Assembly (NCBI RefSeq): GCF_001507545.1
Contig: NZ_LQBP01000007.1
Location: forward strand, 1 to 64,000
From: Ruegeria profundi
GTDB lineage: Bacteria; Pseudomonadota; Alphaproteobacteria; Rhodobacterales; Rhodobacteraceae
Direction of reading: 5' to 3'
Length of the DNA: 64,000 nucleotides
Part shown: positions 55,370-64,000 of the stretch, in pieces
How the letters are laid out: each line of letters opens with the position of its first letter
Position numbering within the stretch: position 1 is the first letter of the stretch
The notes under the pieces: model-generated
Database searches by the model: none
The model's input: the letters and a program-made list of their open reading frames with translations, nothing else
What the model was told of the DNA's origin: nothing
Program-made: the position numbers and the translations under genes

Positions 55370-55986
55370 TCGAGACGGTCACCCTGCTGGCGTTCATCCC
55401 GGCTGCTCTGGCGCTAAACTTTACCCCCGGCGCGGATATGATGTTCTGCCTGGGTCAGGGGCTGCGGTCTGGTGCCAAACCGGCTTTGGTGGCTAGCGCC
55501 GGAATCTCTATTGGCCTGATGGTGCATGTGCTGTTGGCCGGGCTCGGGCTGGGAGCCGTGGTCTCCAGCATGCCGTGGCTGTTCGACGTAATCCGTTGGG
55601 TGGGCGTGGCGTATCTGCTGTACCTGGCGTGGGGCGTGATCCGGCACGGGGCGATGACCTCCGAAACACCTTCAAAGCCGACGCGTTACGCGTTTCGCGA
55701 CGGAATGGTGGTGAACCTGACCAACCCCAAGGTCATCCTTTTTGTGCTGGCTTTTATTCCTCAATTCGTGAACCCCGCCAACGGCCCGATCCTGCCGCAA
55801 TTTCTGATATTCGGCGTAATCATCGCGCTGGGCGGTTTCGTGGTGAATGGGATGGTTGGCATTTTTGCCGGTGGCGCGGGTAGGGTTCTGATCTCGAACC
55901 CGCGTGCCTCACGTATCATGGGCTGGACAACCGGGGGTATCTTTACAGCCCTCGCCGTCCGGCTTGCCATAATGGAAAGGGCCTGA
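55366..55986 (+). CDS. LysE/RhtB family amino-acid exporter
   Basis: This 206-aa inner-membrane protein has five or six helices and the family start LALNFTPGADMMFCLGQGLRSG, with GISIGLMVHVLLAGLGLGA following. It exports amino acids or homoserine lactone-like compounds. The specific cargo is unknown. Coupled to the phosphoesterase gene. Confidence 0.92.
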   Translation: MIETVTLLAFIPAALALNFTPGADMMFCLGQGLRSGAKPALVASAGISIGLMVHVLLAGLGLGAVVSSMPWLFDVIRWVGVAYLLYLAWGVIRHGAMTSETPSKPTRYAFRDGMVVNLTNPKVILFVLAFIPQFVNPANGPILPQFLIFGVIIALGGFVVNGMVGIFAGGAGRVLISNPRASRIMGWTTGGIFTALAVRLAIMERA

Positions 55987-55992
55987 CGCCAT

Positions 55993-56535
55993 ATGTCGCG
56001 CATTGACGAGAGCATTGAATTCATCCCGGTCCGGATCGCCGTTCTGACAGTCTCGGACACACGCTCGCTGGACGAAGATCGTTCTGGCCAAACACTGGTC
56101 GACCGGATCGAACGCGCGGGCCATTTGGTGGCGGATCGCAAGATCATCCGGGATGAGCGCGCCGAAATCGCGGCGCAACTACGGCTGTGGGTCGGTGATC
56201 CCGATATCGACGTTGTAATTTCGACTGGCGGTACAGGCCTGACCGGCCGCGATGTGACGGTTGAGGCGCATCGAGACGTCTATGAAAAGGAAATCGAGGC
56301 GTTCAGCACGGTTTTCACCATTGTGTCCATGGAAAAGATCGGCACATCGGCCGTACAATCGCGCGCGACAGGCGGCGTGGCACAGGGTACCTATCTGTTT
56401 GCGTTACCCGGCAGCCCCGGGGCCTGCAAAGACGCGTGGGACGGAATTTTGGAAAAACAGTTCGATTATCGCCACCGACCCTGCAATTTCGTGGAAATAA
56501 TGCCCCGATTGGACGAACATCTTCGACGGAAGTAG
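55993..56535 (+). CDS. moaB: molybdenum cofactor biosynthesis protein B
   Basis: This 180-aa MoaB/Mog-type protein has SDTRSLDEDRSGQ and the molybdopterin-binding STGGTGLTGRDVTVEA. The C-terminal LFALPGSPGACKDAW is the usual end motif. It is expected to adenylate molybdopterin or assist metal insertion. It lies 7 bp after the LysE gene, far from the moaDE genes at 23.7 kb. Confidence 0.93.
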   Translation: MSRIDESIEFIPVRIAVLTVSDTRSLDEDRSGQTLVDRIERAGHLVADRKIIRDERAEIAAQLRLWVGDPDIDVVISTGGTGLTGRDVTVEAHRDVYEKEIEAFSTVFTIVSMEKIGTSAVQSRATGGVAQGTYLFALPGSPGACKDAWDGILEKQFDYRHRPCNFVEIMPRLDEHLRRK

Positions 56536-56641
56536 ACTGGACGCGCGTATAACTGGTTGAAACCGCTTTGTGGCTTGGCATTTTCCTTTGCCCGGCTACC
56601 TTTTTCAGATGGCAGCCTGATGCGACCGGGGTAAGTGACTG

Positions 56642-58090
56642 ATGCGATTCTTAAGGCAAAGCCTTTTTGGTGTCTTTCTGGCGTTTCTGACGCTGGCACT
56701 GTTGTTTGTCGCGGTTCAACTCATCGCCAGCGCGGTGCAAGAGGCTTTGAACAGGGATAGTGCCCCACCCGAGGCGCGTGAACGTACCTTCGCTGTCAGC
56801 GTGCAGCGTGCAGAATTTCAGACAGTTACACCTTACCTCGAAGCCTTTGGCGAGGTGCAAAGCCGTCGTCGGTTGGAACTGCGCGCAGCGCTCGGCGGTC
56901 GGGTCATCGCGCTGGCGGAAGATTTCGAGGATGGTGGCGTCGTTCAAGCCGGAGAGGTCTTGGTAGAACTTGATCCGGCTGATGCGCAATCAGCGCTGGA
57001 TCGGGCCAAGTCCGATCTGTTGGATGCGCAGTTCGAAGAGCGTGACGCGGAACGCTCACTGCTCTTGGCACAGGATGAGCTGAACTCGGCCACCGCGCAG
57101 GCTGAATTGCGCGGGCGTGCCTTGCAGCGTCAGGAAAACCTGCAAAGCCGCGGCGTCGGAACACCTGCCGCCGTGGAAGAGGCGGAACTGGCCGAGGCTG
57201 CCGCCCAGCAATCCGTTCTGGCCCGCCGCATTGCGCTGGCGCAGGCCGAGTCCCGCGTTGATCAGGCCGCCACCCTACTGTCTCGCGCCCGCATCGCGCT
57301 TGAGGCCGCAGAACGTGATCTGGACGACATGACGGTTCGCGCAGGGTTCGACGGGACATTGACCGATGTTTCCTTGGTCGAAGGGCGGCTGGTATCAGCC
57401 AATGAAAAACTGGCGGAATTAGTAGATCCCAACGCATTGGAGGTCGCGTTCCGTGTCTCGACTGCACAATATGTGCGCTTGTTGGACGCAGGCGGCAAGT
57501 TGATCGACGCTCCGGTAACTGTTTCGCTTGAGGTGACTGGAACTGATCTGACGGCCAAGGGGCGCATCAGTCGTGACAGCGGCTCGGCCGGTGAAGGTCA
57601 GACAGGTCGCCTGATTTACGCGCGGCTGGATGATGCGCCGGGCTTCAAACCGGGTGATTTCGTAACAGTCACCGTCGAAGAACAATCATTGGACAACGTG
57701 GTGCGACTGCCGTCATCGGTTCTGGACTCGGCCGGCACTGTGTTAGTTCTTGGCGCGGATGACCGGTTAGAGGTTCTGCCGGTGCAACTGATCCGCCGTC
57801 AAGGGGACGACGTTTTGCTGCGAGGAGACGGGCTCGACGGGCGTGAGGTCGTTGTTGGCCGGACGCCCTTGTTGGGTGGCGGGGTCCGGGTGCGGCCATT
57901 GCGGGTTGAGGCCAATGCCGACCCCGACATGGTGGAACTGTCGGATGAGCTGCGCGCGCAACTGGTGGCGCAGGTTGAGGCAAGCGACCAGATGCCCAAT
58001 GACATGAAGGCACGCGTTTTGGGACAGTTGAACGAGGTCAAGGTTCCCGCCTCTTTGGTGCGCAGCATCGAGACGCGGGCCGGAGGGTAA
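56642..58090 (+). CDS. RND efflux periplasmic adaptor subunit
   Basis: This 482-aa membrane fusion protein has an N-terminal hydrophobic anchor (about 8-30). It has a lipoyl/biotinyl-like half near 75-100, a long alpha-helical hairpin (about 115-225, rich in Ala, Glu, Gln and Arg), beta-barrel and membrane-proximal domains, and a C-terminal tail of about 60 charged residues. It pairs with the RND pump gene starting 5 bp downstream. The outer-membrane channel is not encoded here. Confidence 0.92.
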   Translation: MRFLRQSLFGVFLAFLTLALLFVAVQLIASAVQEALNRDSAPPEARERTFAVSVQRAEFQTVTPYLEAFGEVQSRRRLELRAALGGRVIALAEDFEDGGVVQAGEVLVELDPADAQSALDRAKSDLLDAQFEERDAERSLLLAQDELNSATAQAELRGRALQRQENLQSRGVGTPAAVEEAELAEAAAQQSVLARRIALAQAESRVDQAATLLSRARIALEAAERDLDDMTVRAGFDGTLTDVSLVEGRLVSANEKLAELVDPNALEVAFRVSTAQYVRLLDAGGKLIDAPVTVSLEVTGTDLTAKGRISRDSGSAGEGQTGRLIYARLDDAPGFKPGDFVTVTVEEQSLDNVVRLPSSVLDSAGTVLVLGADDRLEVLPVQLIRRQGDDVLLRGDGLDGREVVVGRTPLLGGGVRVRPLRVEANADPDMVELSDELRAQLVAQVEASDQMPNDMKARVLGQLNEVKVPASLVRSIETRAGG

Positions 58091-58095
58091 GCGCG

Positions 58096-61000
58096 ATGAT
58101 GCGCAAAATCCCCGGCGCGGCGGGTGGAATTCTCAGCTACTTTACCCGGCATCGCACGGTGGCCAACCTTCTTCTGCTGCTGATGCTTGTTCTGGGCGCG
58201 GCGGCGATCCCCTCGATGCGCGCCCAATTCTTCCCCGATGTGATACTTGAGCGCGTGGACGTTCGGGTCTCGTGGGAGGGTGCCGGGCCAGAAGATGTGG
58301 ATAGCGGCATCGTTCAGCTTCTGGAGCCGGAGCTTCTTGCAGTAGAAGGCGTAACCGACACGACCTCAACCTCGCGCGAGGGGTCTGCCCACATCCGTCT
58401 TGAGTTCGAGCCTAACTGGGACATGTCGCGGGCGGTCGACGAAGTCAGAACCGCTGTCGACGGTGTAACCAACCTGCCGGAAGATGCCGAAGAGCCAACG
58501 ATCCGGCGCGGTGCGTGGCGCGATCGGGTTACGGATGTGGTTGTCACCGGCCCTGTTGATCCGGATCAACTGGCCAAGTTCACGGATGAACTGATCAATC
58601 GCCTGTTTGCGGCCGGAGTAACCCGCACCACGATCCGGGGTCTTGCCGCGCCGCGCGTGGTGGTCGAAGTGCCAACGGCGCAGTTGATCGCAAATGACAT
58701 CACCCTGTCCGAGATTGCCCAAGCCATAGCGGCCGAGGCGATCACCAACCCGGCCGGAGATGTCACAGGGGCCAATGCCCGCATCCGTACCGGGACAGAA
58801 AAGCGCACCCCGGAAGAGATCGAAAGCATCGCGCTGCGGAACTTTGCCGATGGGTCGAAACTTTATGTAGGCGATGTAGCCAAGATCAGAGTTGAGGGCG
58901 TCAACCGTAACCGCAGCTATTATGTAGGCGAAAACCCGGCCATGTCGGTGCGCGTGGACCGCTCGAACCTGGGTGACGCGATCAAGGTGCAGCACACGGT
59001 TGAGGATGTGGTGGCCGAAATGCAGGCCAGCCTGCCCGAAGGCGTCACGGCCGAGTTGATCCGAACACGCGCCCAAGCCATCACCGACCGTCTCGATATT
59101 CTTGTCGATAATGGGTTGGTGGGTCTGGGGCTTGTGGTTTGTTTGCTGTTTCTGTTTTTGAACGCTCGTATCGCCTTCTGGGTGGCGGCGGGTATTCCTG
59201 TGGCGATGTCAGCCGCCATTGCGTTCATGTATATTGGCGGGTTGTCGATCAACATGGTCTCGCTGTTCGGGCTGATCATCACGCTGGGTATAGTTGTGGA
59301 CGATGCCATTGTCGTCGGGGAACATGCGGATTTCCGTGCCCGACGGCTGGGCGAAGCGCCAGTCGTGGCTGCTGAGCGGGCAGCGCAGCGCATGGCGATG
59401 CCGGTTTTTGCTGCAACGCTGACCACCGTGATCGCGTTTTTTGGGCTGACCGCAATTGGTGGCCGGTTCGGAGAGTTGATCTATGACATCCCTTTCACTG
59501 TTATCGCGGTTCTGATCGCCTCGTTGATCGAATGCTTCCTGATCCTGCCCAACCACATGGCCCATGCGATTAAGCATTCCGCCAAGGAACACTGGTACGA
59601 CTTGCCCAATCGCGTGGTCAATCGCGGTTTCCGCTGGGTGCGGGACACGCTGTTTCGACCGTTGATCGGTTGGGTCGTCCGGGCACGATACGTGGTTGTC
59701 GCGATCATGGTGGTGATACTGTCCAGCCAGATCGCCCTGTTTATCAAGGGCGACGTGAACTGGCGCTTTTTCAATGCACCCGAACAGGGATCGGTGACAG
59801 GGAACTTCATCATGGTCGAAGGCGCGACCCGTGATGACACGCTTGCCATGATGCGTCAGCTGCAGGTGGCGGTCGAAGAAATGGGCCAAATCTACGAAGA
59901 GCGCCACGGACGCAACCCAATCGAATATGTTCTGGCCGAGGTCGGGGGTACCGCCGGTCGCGGCCTGTCTGCTGCCGATGGCAAGGATGCCGACCTGCTG
60001 GGCGGAATCTCGGTTGAGTTGATTGACGCCGATCTGCGCCCTTATTCCAGTTTTGAATTTGTGGCCGATTTGCGGGATCACGTGCCCCGCCACCCAAAGG
60101 TCGAACTGCTCAGTTTCCGTGGCTGGCGGTCTGGTCCCGGTGGGGATGCGATCGACGTGCAACTCTCTGGTGCCGATCTGGGCGCGCTGAAACAGGCGTC
60201 CGAGGATTTGCAGGCGGAATTGTCAAAATACCCCGAGGTTTCGGCGCTTGAAGACAACCTCGCCTATGACAAGGAAGAGTTCATTCTGGACCTGACTGCG
60301 AAAGGTGAGGCGCTCGGCTTCCGGATTGAAACGCTGGGCCGCGTGCTGCGGGATCGGCTCAACGGTATCGAGGCGGCAACATTCCCTGATGGCCCGCGCA
60401 GTGCCGAGATACGTGTCGAACTACCCGAAAACGAACTGACCGCTGATTTCCTTGAACGTACACTGATGCGCACCCCAGACGGTGTTTATGTGCCCTTGGC
60501 CGACATCGTATCGGTGGAACGGAAAGCGGGATTTTCAAGCATCCGACGCGAAAACGGGCTGCGGGTTTTGACAGTGAACGGAGACATTTCAGAGGATGAT
60601 CCGGCCCGCGCTGCTGAGATTGAGCGCGCTATGGGCGAAGAGATTTTGCCCAAGATCGCATCCGAGCGGCAAGTCGAATGGCAGATGTCAGGCCTGAGCG
60701 AGCAAGAAAATGAATTCTTGTCCGAGGCGCGCACAGGGCTGATCCTGTGTCTGACAGGTATCTACCTTGTTTTGGCTTGGGTCTTTGCCAGCTGGACGCG
60801 GCCCGTGGTGGTGATGGCGATCATTCCTTTTGGGTTGGTAGGCGCGATCTGGGGGCATTACATCTGGGATGTGCCGCTGAGCATGTTCACCGTGATCGGC
60901 CTGCTGGGGATGACCGGGATCATCATCAACGACTCGATCGTATTGGTAACGACCATCGATGGCTACCAGCAGGAGCGCGGGCTGGTGCCTTCAATTGTCG

Positions 61001-61494
61001 AGGGTACGGCAGACCGTTTGCGCCCGGTGATGCTGACGACACTTACTACGGTTCTGGGGCTGACGCCGTTGCTATACGAAAGCTCCACACAGGCGCAGTT
61101 TCTCAAACCCACGGTGATCACGCTGGTTTATGGGTTGGGCTTCGGAATGTTGCTGGTGCTGTTGCTGGTCCCGGCACTGCTGGCTATTCTGAGCGACCTG
61201 TCGCGCCCGATGACAGCGATGCGCCGCGCGCTGCGTGCGCCGGATCGGGTGGTGCAAGGCGCGGTGGGGGCCACTGCGCTTGCGCTGTTGGTCTGGTTCG
61301 GCGTGACAATGATCTGGCCTGCGATCGCTGGCACGCCGTTCGGCCTGCTTTCGGGGCTATACGGAGGGGCCGAGAGTTTTGTGGCCCTGCAAATGGGGCT
61401 GGGTGCTTTCGTTGCCGGGGCTGTACCAATCCTGTTGGTCAGCTTTGTACTGTCCGGTCTGCTGTATGTACGGCTACGGGGGCGGGCAGTTTAA
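58096..61494 (+). CDS. RND family efflux permease (AcrB/MMPL type) with a C-terminal extension
   Basis: This 1132-aa proton-driven pump starts with a cytoplasmic tail and TM1 (NLLLLLMLVLGAAAIP), a periplasmic loop, TM2-6 at about 330-500, a second periplasmic half and TM8-12 at about 880-1045. Conserved GLIITLGIVVDDAIV carries the paired aspartates of the proton relay. The usual length is about 1020-1050. Here some 90 residues follow TM12 with two further hydrophobic segments (ATALALLVWFGVTM, then AVPILLVSFVLSGLLYVRL). The last bases overlap the Nudix stop on the other strand. Confidence 0.92.
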   Translation: MMRKIPGAAGGILSYFTRHRTVANLLLLLMLVLGAAAIPSMRAQFFPDVILERVDVRVSWEGAGPEDVDSGIVQLLEPELLAVEGVTDTTSTSREGSAHIRLEFEPNWDMSRAVDEVRTAVDGVTNLPEDAEEPTIRRGAWRDRVTDVVVTGPVDPDQLAKFTDELINRLFAAGVTRTTIRGLAAPRVVVEVPTAQLIANDITLSEIAQAIAAEAITNPAGDVTGANARIRTGTEKRTPEEIESIALRNFADGSKLYVGDVAKIRVEGVNRNRSYYVGENPAMSVRVDRSNLGDAIKVQHTVEDVVAEMQASLPEGVTAELIRTRAQAITDRLDILVDNGLVGLGLVVCLLFLFLNARIAFWVAAGIPVAMSAAIAFMYIGGLSINMVSLFGLIITLGIVVDDAIVVGEHADFRARRLGEAPVVAAERAAQRMAMPVFAATLTTVIAFFGLTAIGGRFGELIYDIPFTVIAVLIASLIECFLILPNHMAHAIKHSAKEHWYDLPNRVVNRGFRWVRDTLFRPLIGWVVRARYVVVAIMVVILSSQIALFIKGDVNWRFFNAPEQGSVTGNFIMVEGATRDDTLAMMRQLQVAVEEMGQIYEERHGRNPIEYVLAEVGGTAGRGLSAADGKDADLLGGISVELIDADLRPYSSFEFVADLRDHVPRHPKVELLSFRGWRSGPGGDAIDVQLSGADLGALKQASEDLQAELSKYPEVSALEDNLAYDKEEFILDLTAKGEALGFRIETLGRVLRDRLNGIEAATFPDGPRSAEIRVELPENELTADFLERTLMRTPDGVYVPLADIVSVERKAGFSSIRRENGLRVLTVNGDISEDDPARAAEIERAMGEEILPKIASERQVEWQMSGLSEQENEFLSEARTGLILCLTGIYLVLAWVFASWTRPVVVMAIIPFGLVGAIWGHYIWDVPLSMFTVIGLLGMTGIIINDSIVLVTTIDGYQQERGLVPSIVEGTADRLRPVMLTTLTTVLGLTPLLYESSTQAQFLKPTVITLVYGLGFGMLLVLLLVPALLAILSDLSRPMTAMRRALRAPDRVVQGAVGATALALLVWFGVTMIWPAIAGTPFGLLSGLYGGAESFVALQMGLGAFVAGAVPILLVSFVLSGLLYVRLRGRAV

Positions 61495-61910
61495 GACTGA
61501 CGTAGTGCGGTTTCCAAAAGGTCGATAACCCGGTTGCTCATTTGCAGATCGCCTTGCCTGATCCGTTCAATTGGGAACCAGCGGGCGTCCTGCGCGTCAT
61601 CTCCGGCCAAGGGCGTGCCCGATCGGTATTGGCAGGCGACCCCGACCAGCAAATAGTGTGACTGCACGCTGCCCTGATCGTCGTGGCGCAGTAAGTCCAG
61701 GTTATCGAGGTAGTGCAGCGGCTCGGCGATGATCGAGGTTTCCTCATGCAATTCCCGCTGCGCTGCCTGCATCACAGTCTCACCCCATTCGACGTGACCG
61801 CCGGGAAAACCCCAAAGCCCAGCATCAGGTTGCTTGCTGCGTTGCACAAGCAGGACACGCGCATTGTGCACCACGACGGCAAGCGCGCCGATCTTCGGAG
61901 TTTTCTGCAT
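61491..61910 (-). CDS. Nudix hydrolase
   Basis: This 139-aa protein has the complete Nudix box GGHVEWGETVMQAAQRELHEETSI (given in part: G, E, REL, EE positions all match GX5EX7REUXEEXGU). The substrate is a nucleoside diphosphate derivative or similar, unknown. Convergent with the RND gene, their stops overlapping at TTAA (61491-61494). It follows the DsbD-like gene by 3 bp. Confidence 0.92.
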   Translation of the reverse strand: MQKTPKIGALAVVVHNARVLLVQRSKQPDAGLWGFPGGHVEWGETVMQAAQRELHEETSIIAEPLHYLDNLDLLRHDDQGSVQSHYLLVGVACQYRSGTPLAGDDAQDARWFPIERIRQGDLQMSNRVIDLLETALRQS

Positions 61911-61913
61911 GCT

Positions 61914-62726
61914 TCAGCCCGCGCTGCATCCCTGAATGTCGACCGCGTGTTTGGCACCCAGAACCGTGATCCGAATGTCAGATCGGTCCAAGGCAAAAGA
62001 TCCGCCCGCGGCGCTGATCACCTCGGATGTGGCAATCAGCGTATCGCCTTGGCGTGTCGTCTCGGGCTGAGAAGTCCACAATGCCGGATCGCCCGGCTCA
62101 ATCACGGCAACTTCGCGTCCACCGGCCGAGGGCATAGTAACGCGGGCTTCGATTTGCATGCCATCCGCCGTAGGGGTCAGGTGGCAGCTGGCGGCAGAAA
62201 CGCGCGCCTCTTTTGCCGAGAAGGGACGCTGCGCCAGCGCAGCGGCGATTGCCGGGTTGCGCGCAGCATTGGCGTCCAGCATATGGTCGAAATCCAAACG
62301 TTCGGGAATGCAGACATCCTTGCAGACGCCCAAATCCATGTCCCCGCGCAGCCGCACAGGTTTGGCCGGGTTGCGGGGGGTGATTTCAACTGGTAGCACC
62401 AGTTGATTGGCGTAGCCGATGGACTGTAGCCCGTTTTGAACAAACACCTCGGGTGCAGGCCAGGTGATCGAAACGTCACCAACATTCTGCGAACTCTGCC
62501 AATCAAACTGTGGCGGAATGCCTGCATCTCCGGGCGCGCGCCAATAGGTTTTCCACCCATCCTGCAACGTCAACCTGAGCGCGCCAAGATAGGTGCCAGT
62601 GGCCGTACGTCCGCCATCAAGAATATCCAGTTTCACAACGCCGTCCACCCGCTGCGCTTGAGCAGGGGCGTTCAGCATGACACAGGCGGTCAGCGCGACT
62701 GCAGTCGACTTAAGAAAACGCTTCAT
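61914..62726 (-). CDS. DsbD-N/ScsB-like periplasmic thiol-disulfide protein
   Basis: This 270-aa protein has a signal peptide (MKRFLKSTAVALTACVMLNAPAQA). A beta-rich domain resembles the N-terminal domain of DsbD/ScsB: LQDGWKTYWRAPGDAG, then LPVEITPRNPAKPV, and the redox-type pair C-KDV-C in DLGVCKDVCIPE. It lacks the membrane and thioredoxin parts of full DsbD, so it is likely to take electrons from a separate partner. Divergent from yqgE. Confidence 0.85.
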   Translation of the reverse strand: MKRFLKSTAVALTACVMLNAPAQAQRVDGVVKLDILDGGRTATGTYLGALRLTLQDGWKTYWRAPGDAGIPPQFDWQSSQNVGDVSITWPAPEVFVQNGLQSIGYANQLVLPVEITPRNPAKPVRLRGDMDLGVCKDVCIPERLDFDHMLDANAARNPAIAAALAQRPFSAKEARVSAASCHLTPTADGMQIEARVTMPSAGGREVAVIEPGDPALWTSQPETTRQGDTLIATSEVISAAGGSFALDRSDIRITVLGAKHAVDIQGCSAG

Positions 62727-62872
62727 ATGTAATAAATGCGCGCTTTGGGCCGTGATTCCAAGTCACGTTCCGGTCACATGGATGAAATCTGGCGAAATGT
62801 GGCTTGATCCCTTGCCAATCCCCACATGCCGGGGCCATTGTTGAAAGGGGACGAAGCGAGAGTCAAAATTCA

Positions 62873-63427
62873 ATGGACCTGACTGGAAAACTGTTGATTG
62901 CGATGCCCGGCATGGGTGACCCGCGCTTCGATCACTCGGTTGTTTTCATTTGCAGCCATGGTGATGAAGGGGCGATGGGGCTGATTGTGAACAAGCCATC
63001 GGATTTGCGGATCAAAACCCTGCTGAGCCAGCTGAATATCGCTTGCCGCATCCCTGTCGTGGGTGAACGTCTGGTGCATTTCGGTGGGCCGGTCGAGATG
63101 TCGCGCGGCTTTGTCCTGCACAGCGCCGATTATGAGGCTAACCTGCATTCGATGCAGATTTCAGATGATTTCAGCATGACGGCAACGCTGGACATACTCG
63201 AAGATCTGGCCTCGGGGCGGGGGCCTTTGAATTCAACACTGGCGCTGGGCTATTCCGGTTGGGGGCCCGGCCAGTTGGAGGAAGAGATCGCGATGAATGG
63301 CTGGCTGACCACTGAGGCGACATCGAAACTTGTGTTCGACGTGCCCGATGATGGCAAGTGGGAGGCCGCATTGGCCACGCTGGGTGTGGACCCGCTAACC
63401 CTGTCGGCCAGCGCCGGGCGCGCCTGA
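62873..63427 (+). CDS. yqgE: YqgE/AlgH family protein
   Basis: This 184-aa protein matches UPF0301/AlgH: MDLTGKLLIAMPGMGDPRFDHSVVFIC, EGAMGLIVNKPS, then YSGWGPGQLEEEIAMNGWL. The exact role is unsettled, though linked to transcription control in some species. The ATG at 62873 gives the standard start. An earlier in-frame codon at 62804 adds 23 unlikely residues. It is plus-strand, and the TsaC gene on the minus strand ends immediately after it. Confidence 0.93.
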   Translation: MDLTGKLLIAMPGMGDPRFDHSVVFICSHGDEGAMGLIVNKPSDLRIKTLLSQLNIACRIPVVGERLVHFGGPVEMSRGFVLHSADYEANLHSMQISDDFSMTATLDILEDLASGRGPLNSTLALGYSGWGPGQLEEEIAMNGWLTTEATSKLVFDVPDDGKWEAALATLGVDPLTLSASAGRA

Positions 63428-64000
63428 TCACGTGTCGCGTGGCGCTGCGGCGCGACGCAAACGGTCGTTGATGGCCACACCCAGACCCTGATCCGGTATC
63501 GGAGAAACGGCGATTGGACGGCCTGTCGCGTTCAGCGTGTGCAGGGCCGAGAACAAATTGGCTGCCGCTTCGTCCAGATCGCCCGCCTCTGATAGGTTCA
63601 GATCGCACGGGACCGGGCCAAAGCCCAGCAAAACCTCATCACCTTGGGGGCTTTCAGCGTTCAGGCGCACCGGAGCGTCCGGGGCATAGTGCGATTGAAG
63701 CTGGCCCGGAGCGGTCAGCAGATCTCCGGCCTGATGCAGGTGCAACCGCGTGCCCAGAACGGATTCGATGTCTTCCAGTGCTACACCGCCGGGACGCAGA
63801 AGGCTGGGCTCTCCGGCCAGTCCGACGATGGTGGATTCCACACCGACGCCACACGGGCCGTCGTCCAGAATGGCGGCAATGCGCCCTCCAAGACCCGAAC
63901 GTACGTGATCGGCTGTTGTTGGGCTGATCTGACCAGAGGGGTTGGCCGAGGGTGCCGCGACCGGGCCACCAAAAGCAGTAAGCAGCGCCCGCGCGGTACC
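63428..64000 (-). CDS. L-threonylcarbamoyladenylate synthase (TsaC/Sua5), partial
   Basis: The last 190 codons of a Sua5-type protein are present. The 5' end lies beyond the window. Visible blocks are PVAAPSANPSGQISPTTADHV, IAAILDDGPCGVGVESTIVGL and LRPGGVALEDIE. The C-terminal Sua5 domain follows (QLQSHYAPDAPVRL). With threonine, bicarbonate and ATP it makes threonylcarbamoyl-AMP for tRNA t6A. Its stop is adjacent to the yqgE stop (convergent). Confidence 0.93.
   Translation of the reverse strand, partial: GTARALLTAFGGPVAAPSANPSGQISPTTADHVRSGLGGRIAAILDDGPCGVGVESTIVGLAGEPSLLRPGGVALEDIESVLGTRLHLHQAGDLLTAPGQLQSHYAPDAPVRLNAESPQGDEVLLGFGPVPCDLNLSEAGDLDEAAANLFSALHTLNATGRPIAVSPIPDQGLGVAINDRLRRAAAPRDT

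Noticed and set aside
59209-60162. 317-codon minus-strand frame within the RND pump gene
   Set aside because: Antisense shadow. The pump frame is continuous and conserved.

Overview
This window is about 60% GC and looks like part of the chromosome of a marine alphaproteobacterium of the order Rhodobacterales (Roseobacter group). The evidence is the housekeeping neighbourhoods (rpsU with COQ9, uvrC-pgsA-moaD-moaE, plsY beside a non-catalytic pyrC next to pyrB, ald divergent from an Lrp regulator) and the near-universal 1-4 bp stop/start overlaps inside operons. I see no insertion sequence, prophage, CRISPR array or rRNA. Species cannot be fixed from the sequence alone.

Region 1 (1-11.6 kb) is the accessory part. 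After an initiator tRNA and a carboxymuconolactone decarboxylase-like gene comes a divergent locus. On the minus strand are an RpiR-type regulator and a Rieske oxygenase. On the plus strand are a dimethylglycine/sarcosine dehydrogenase-like flavoprotein, a zinc-less medium-chain reductase, three tandem enolase-superfamily (MR/MLE) enzymes of hydroxyproline-betaine-epimerase type, and a class III aminotransferase, ended by a hairpin. I read this as an RpiR-controlled catabolic operon for an N-methylated amino-acid betaine. It is the best candidate here for an undescribed pathway.

Region 2 (11.8-29.7 kb) is core metabolism: hemC and hemE (divergent), an acyl-CoA racemase-like CaiB protein, an ABC-2 exporter, a short SppA-like peptidase with a zinc-ribbon microprotein and a Ca2+/Na+ antiporter, an SDR, uvrC, an EamA transporter, pgsA, moaD, moaE, an OmpA protein, and ubiA divergent from rsmE with only 12 bp between starts.

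Region 3 (29.8-44.4 kb) holds gshA, pheS and pheT separated by three unrelated genes (one AT-rich DUF2513 gene), ytoQ, a GST, an MscS channel, ald with its Lrp regulator, a polyphosphate kinase 2, a CAP-RTX secreted protein and rpsU.

Region 4 (44.5-64 kb) holds COQ9, two quinone oxidoreductases, a DUF2189 membrane protein, a YHS protein, and a six-gene overlapping pyrB / unknown / unknown / pyrC' / plsY / unknown operon. It also holds a cysteine-rich secreted protein, a uracil-DNA glycosylase with only two cysteines, a phosphoesterase, a LysE exporter, moaB, an RND efflux pair, a Nudix hydrolase, a DsbD-N-like protein, YqgE and a TsaC/Sua5 gene cut by the window end.
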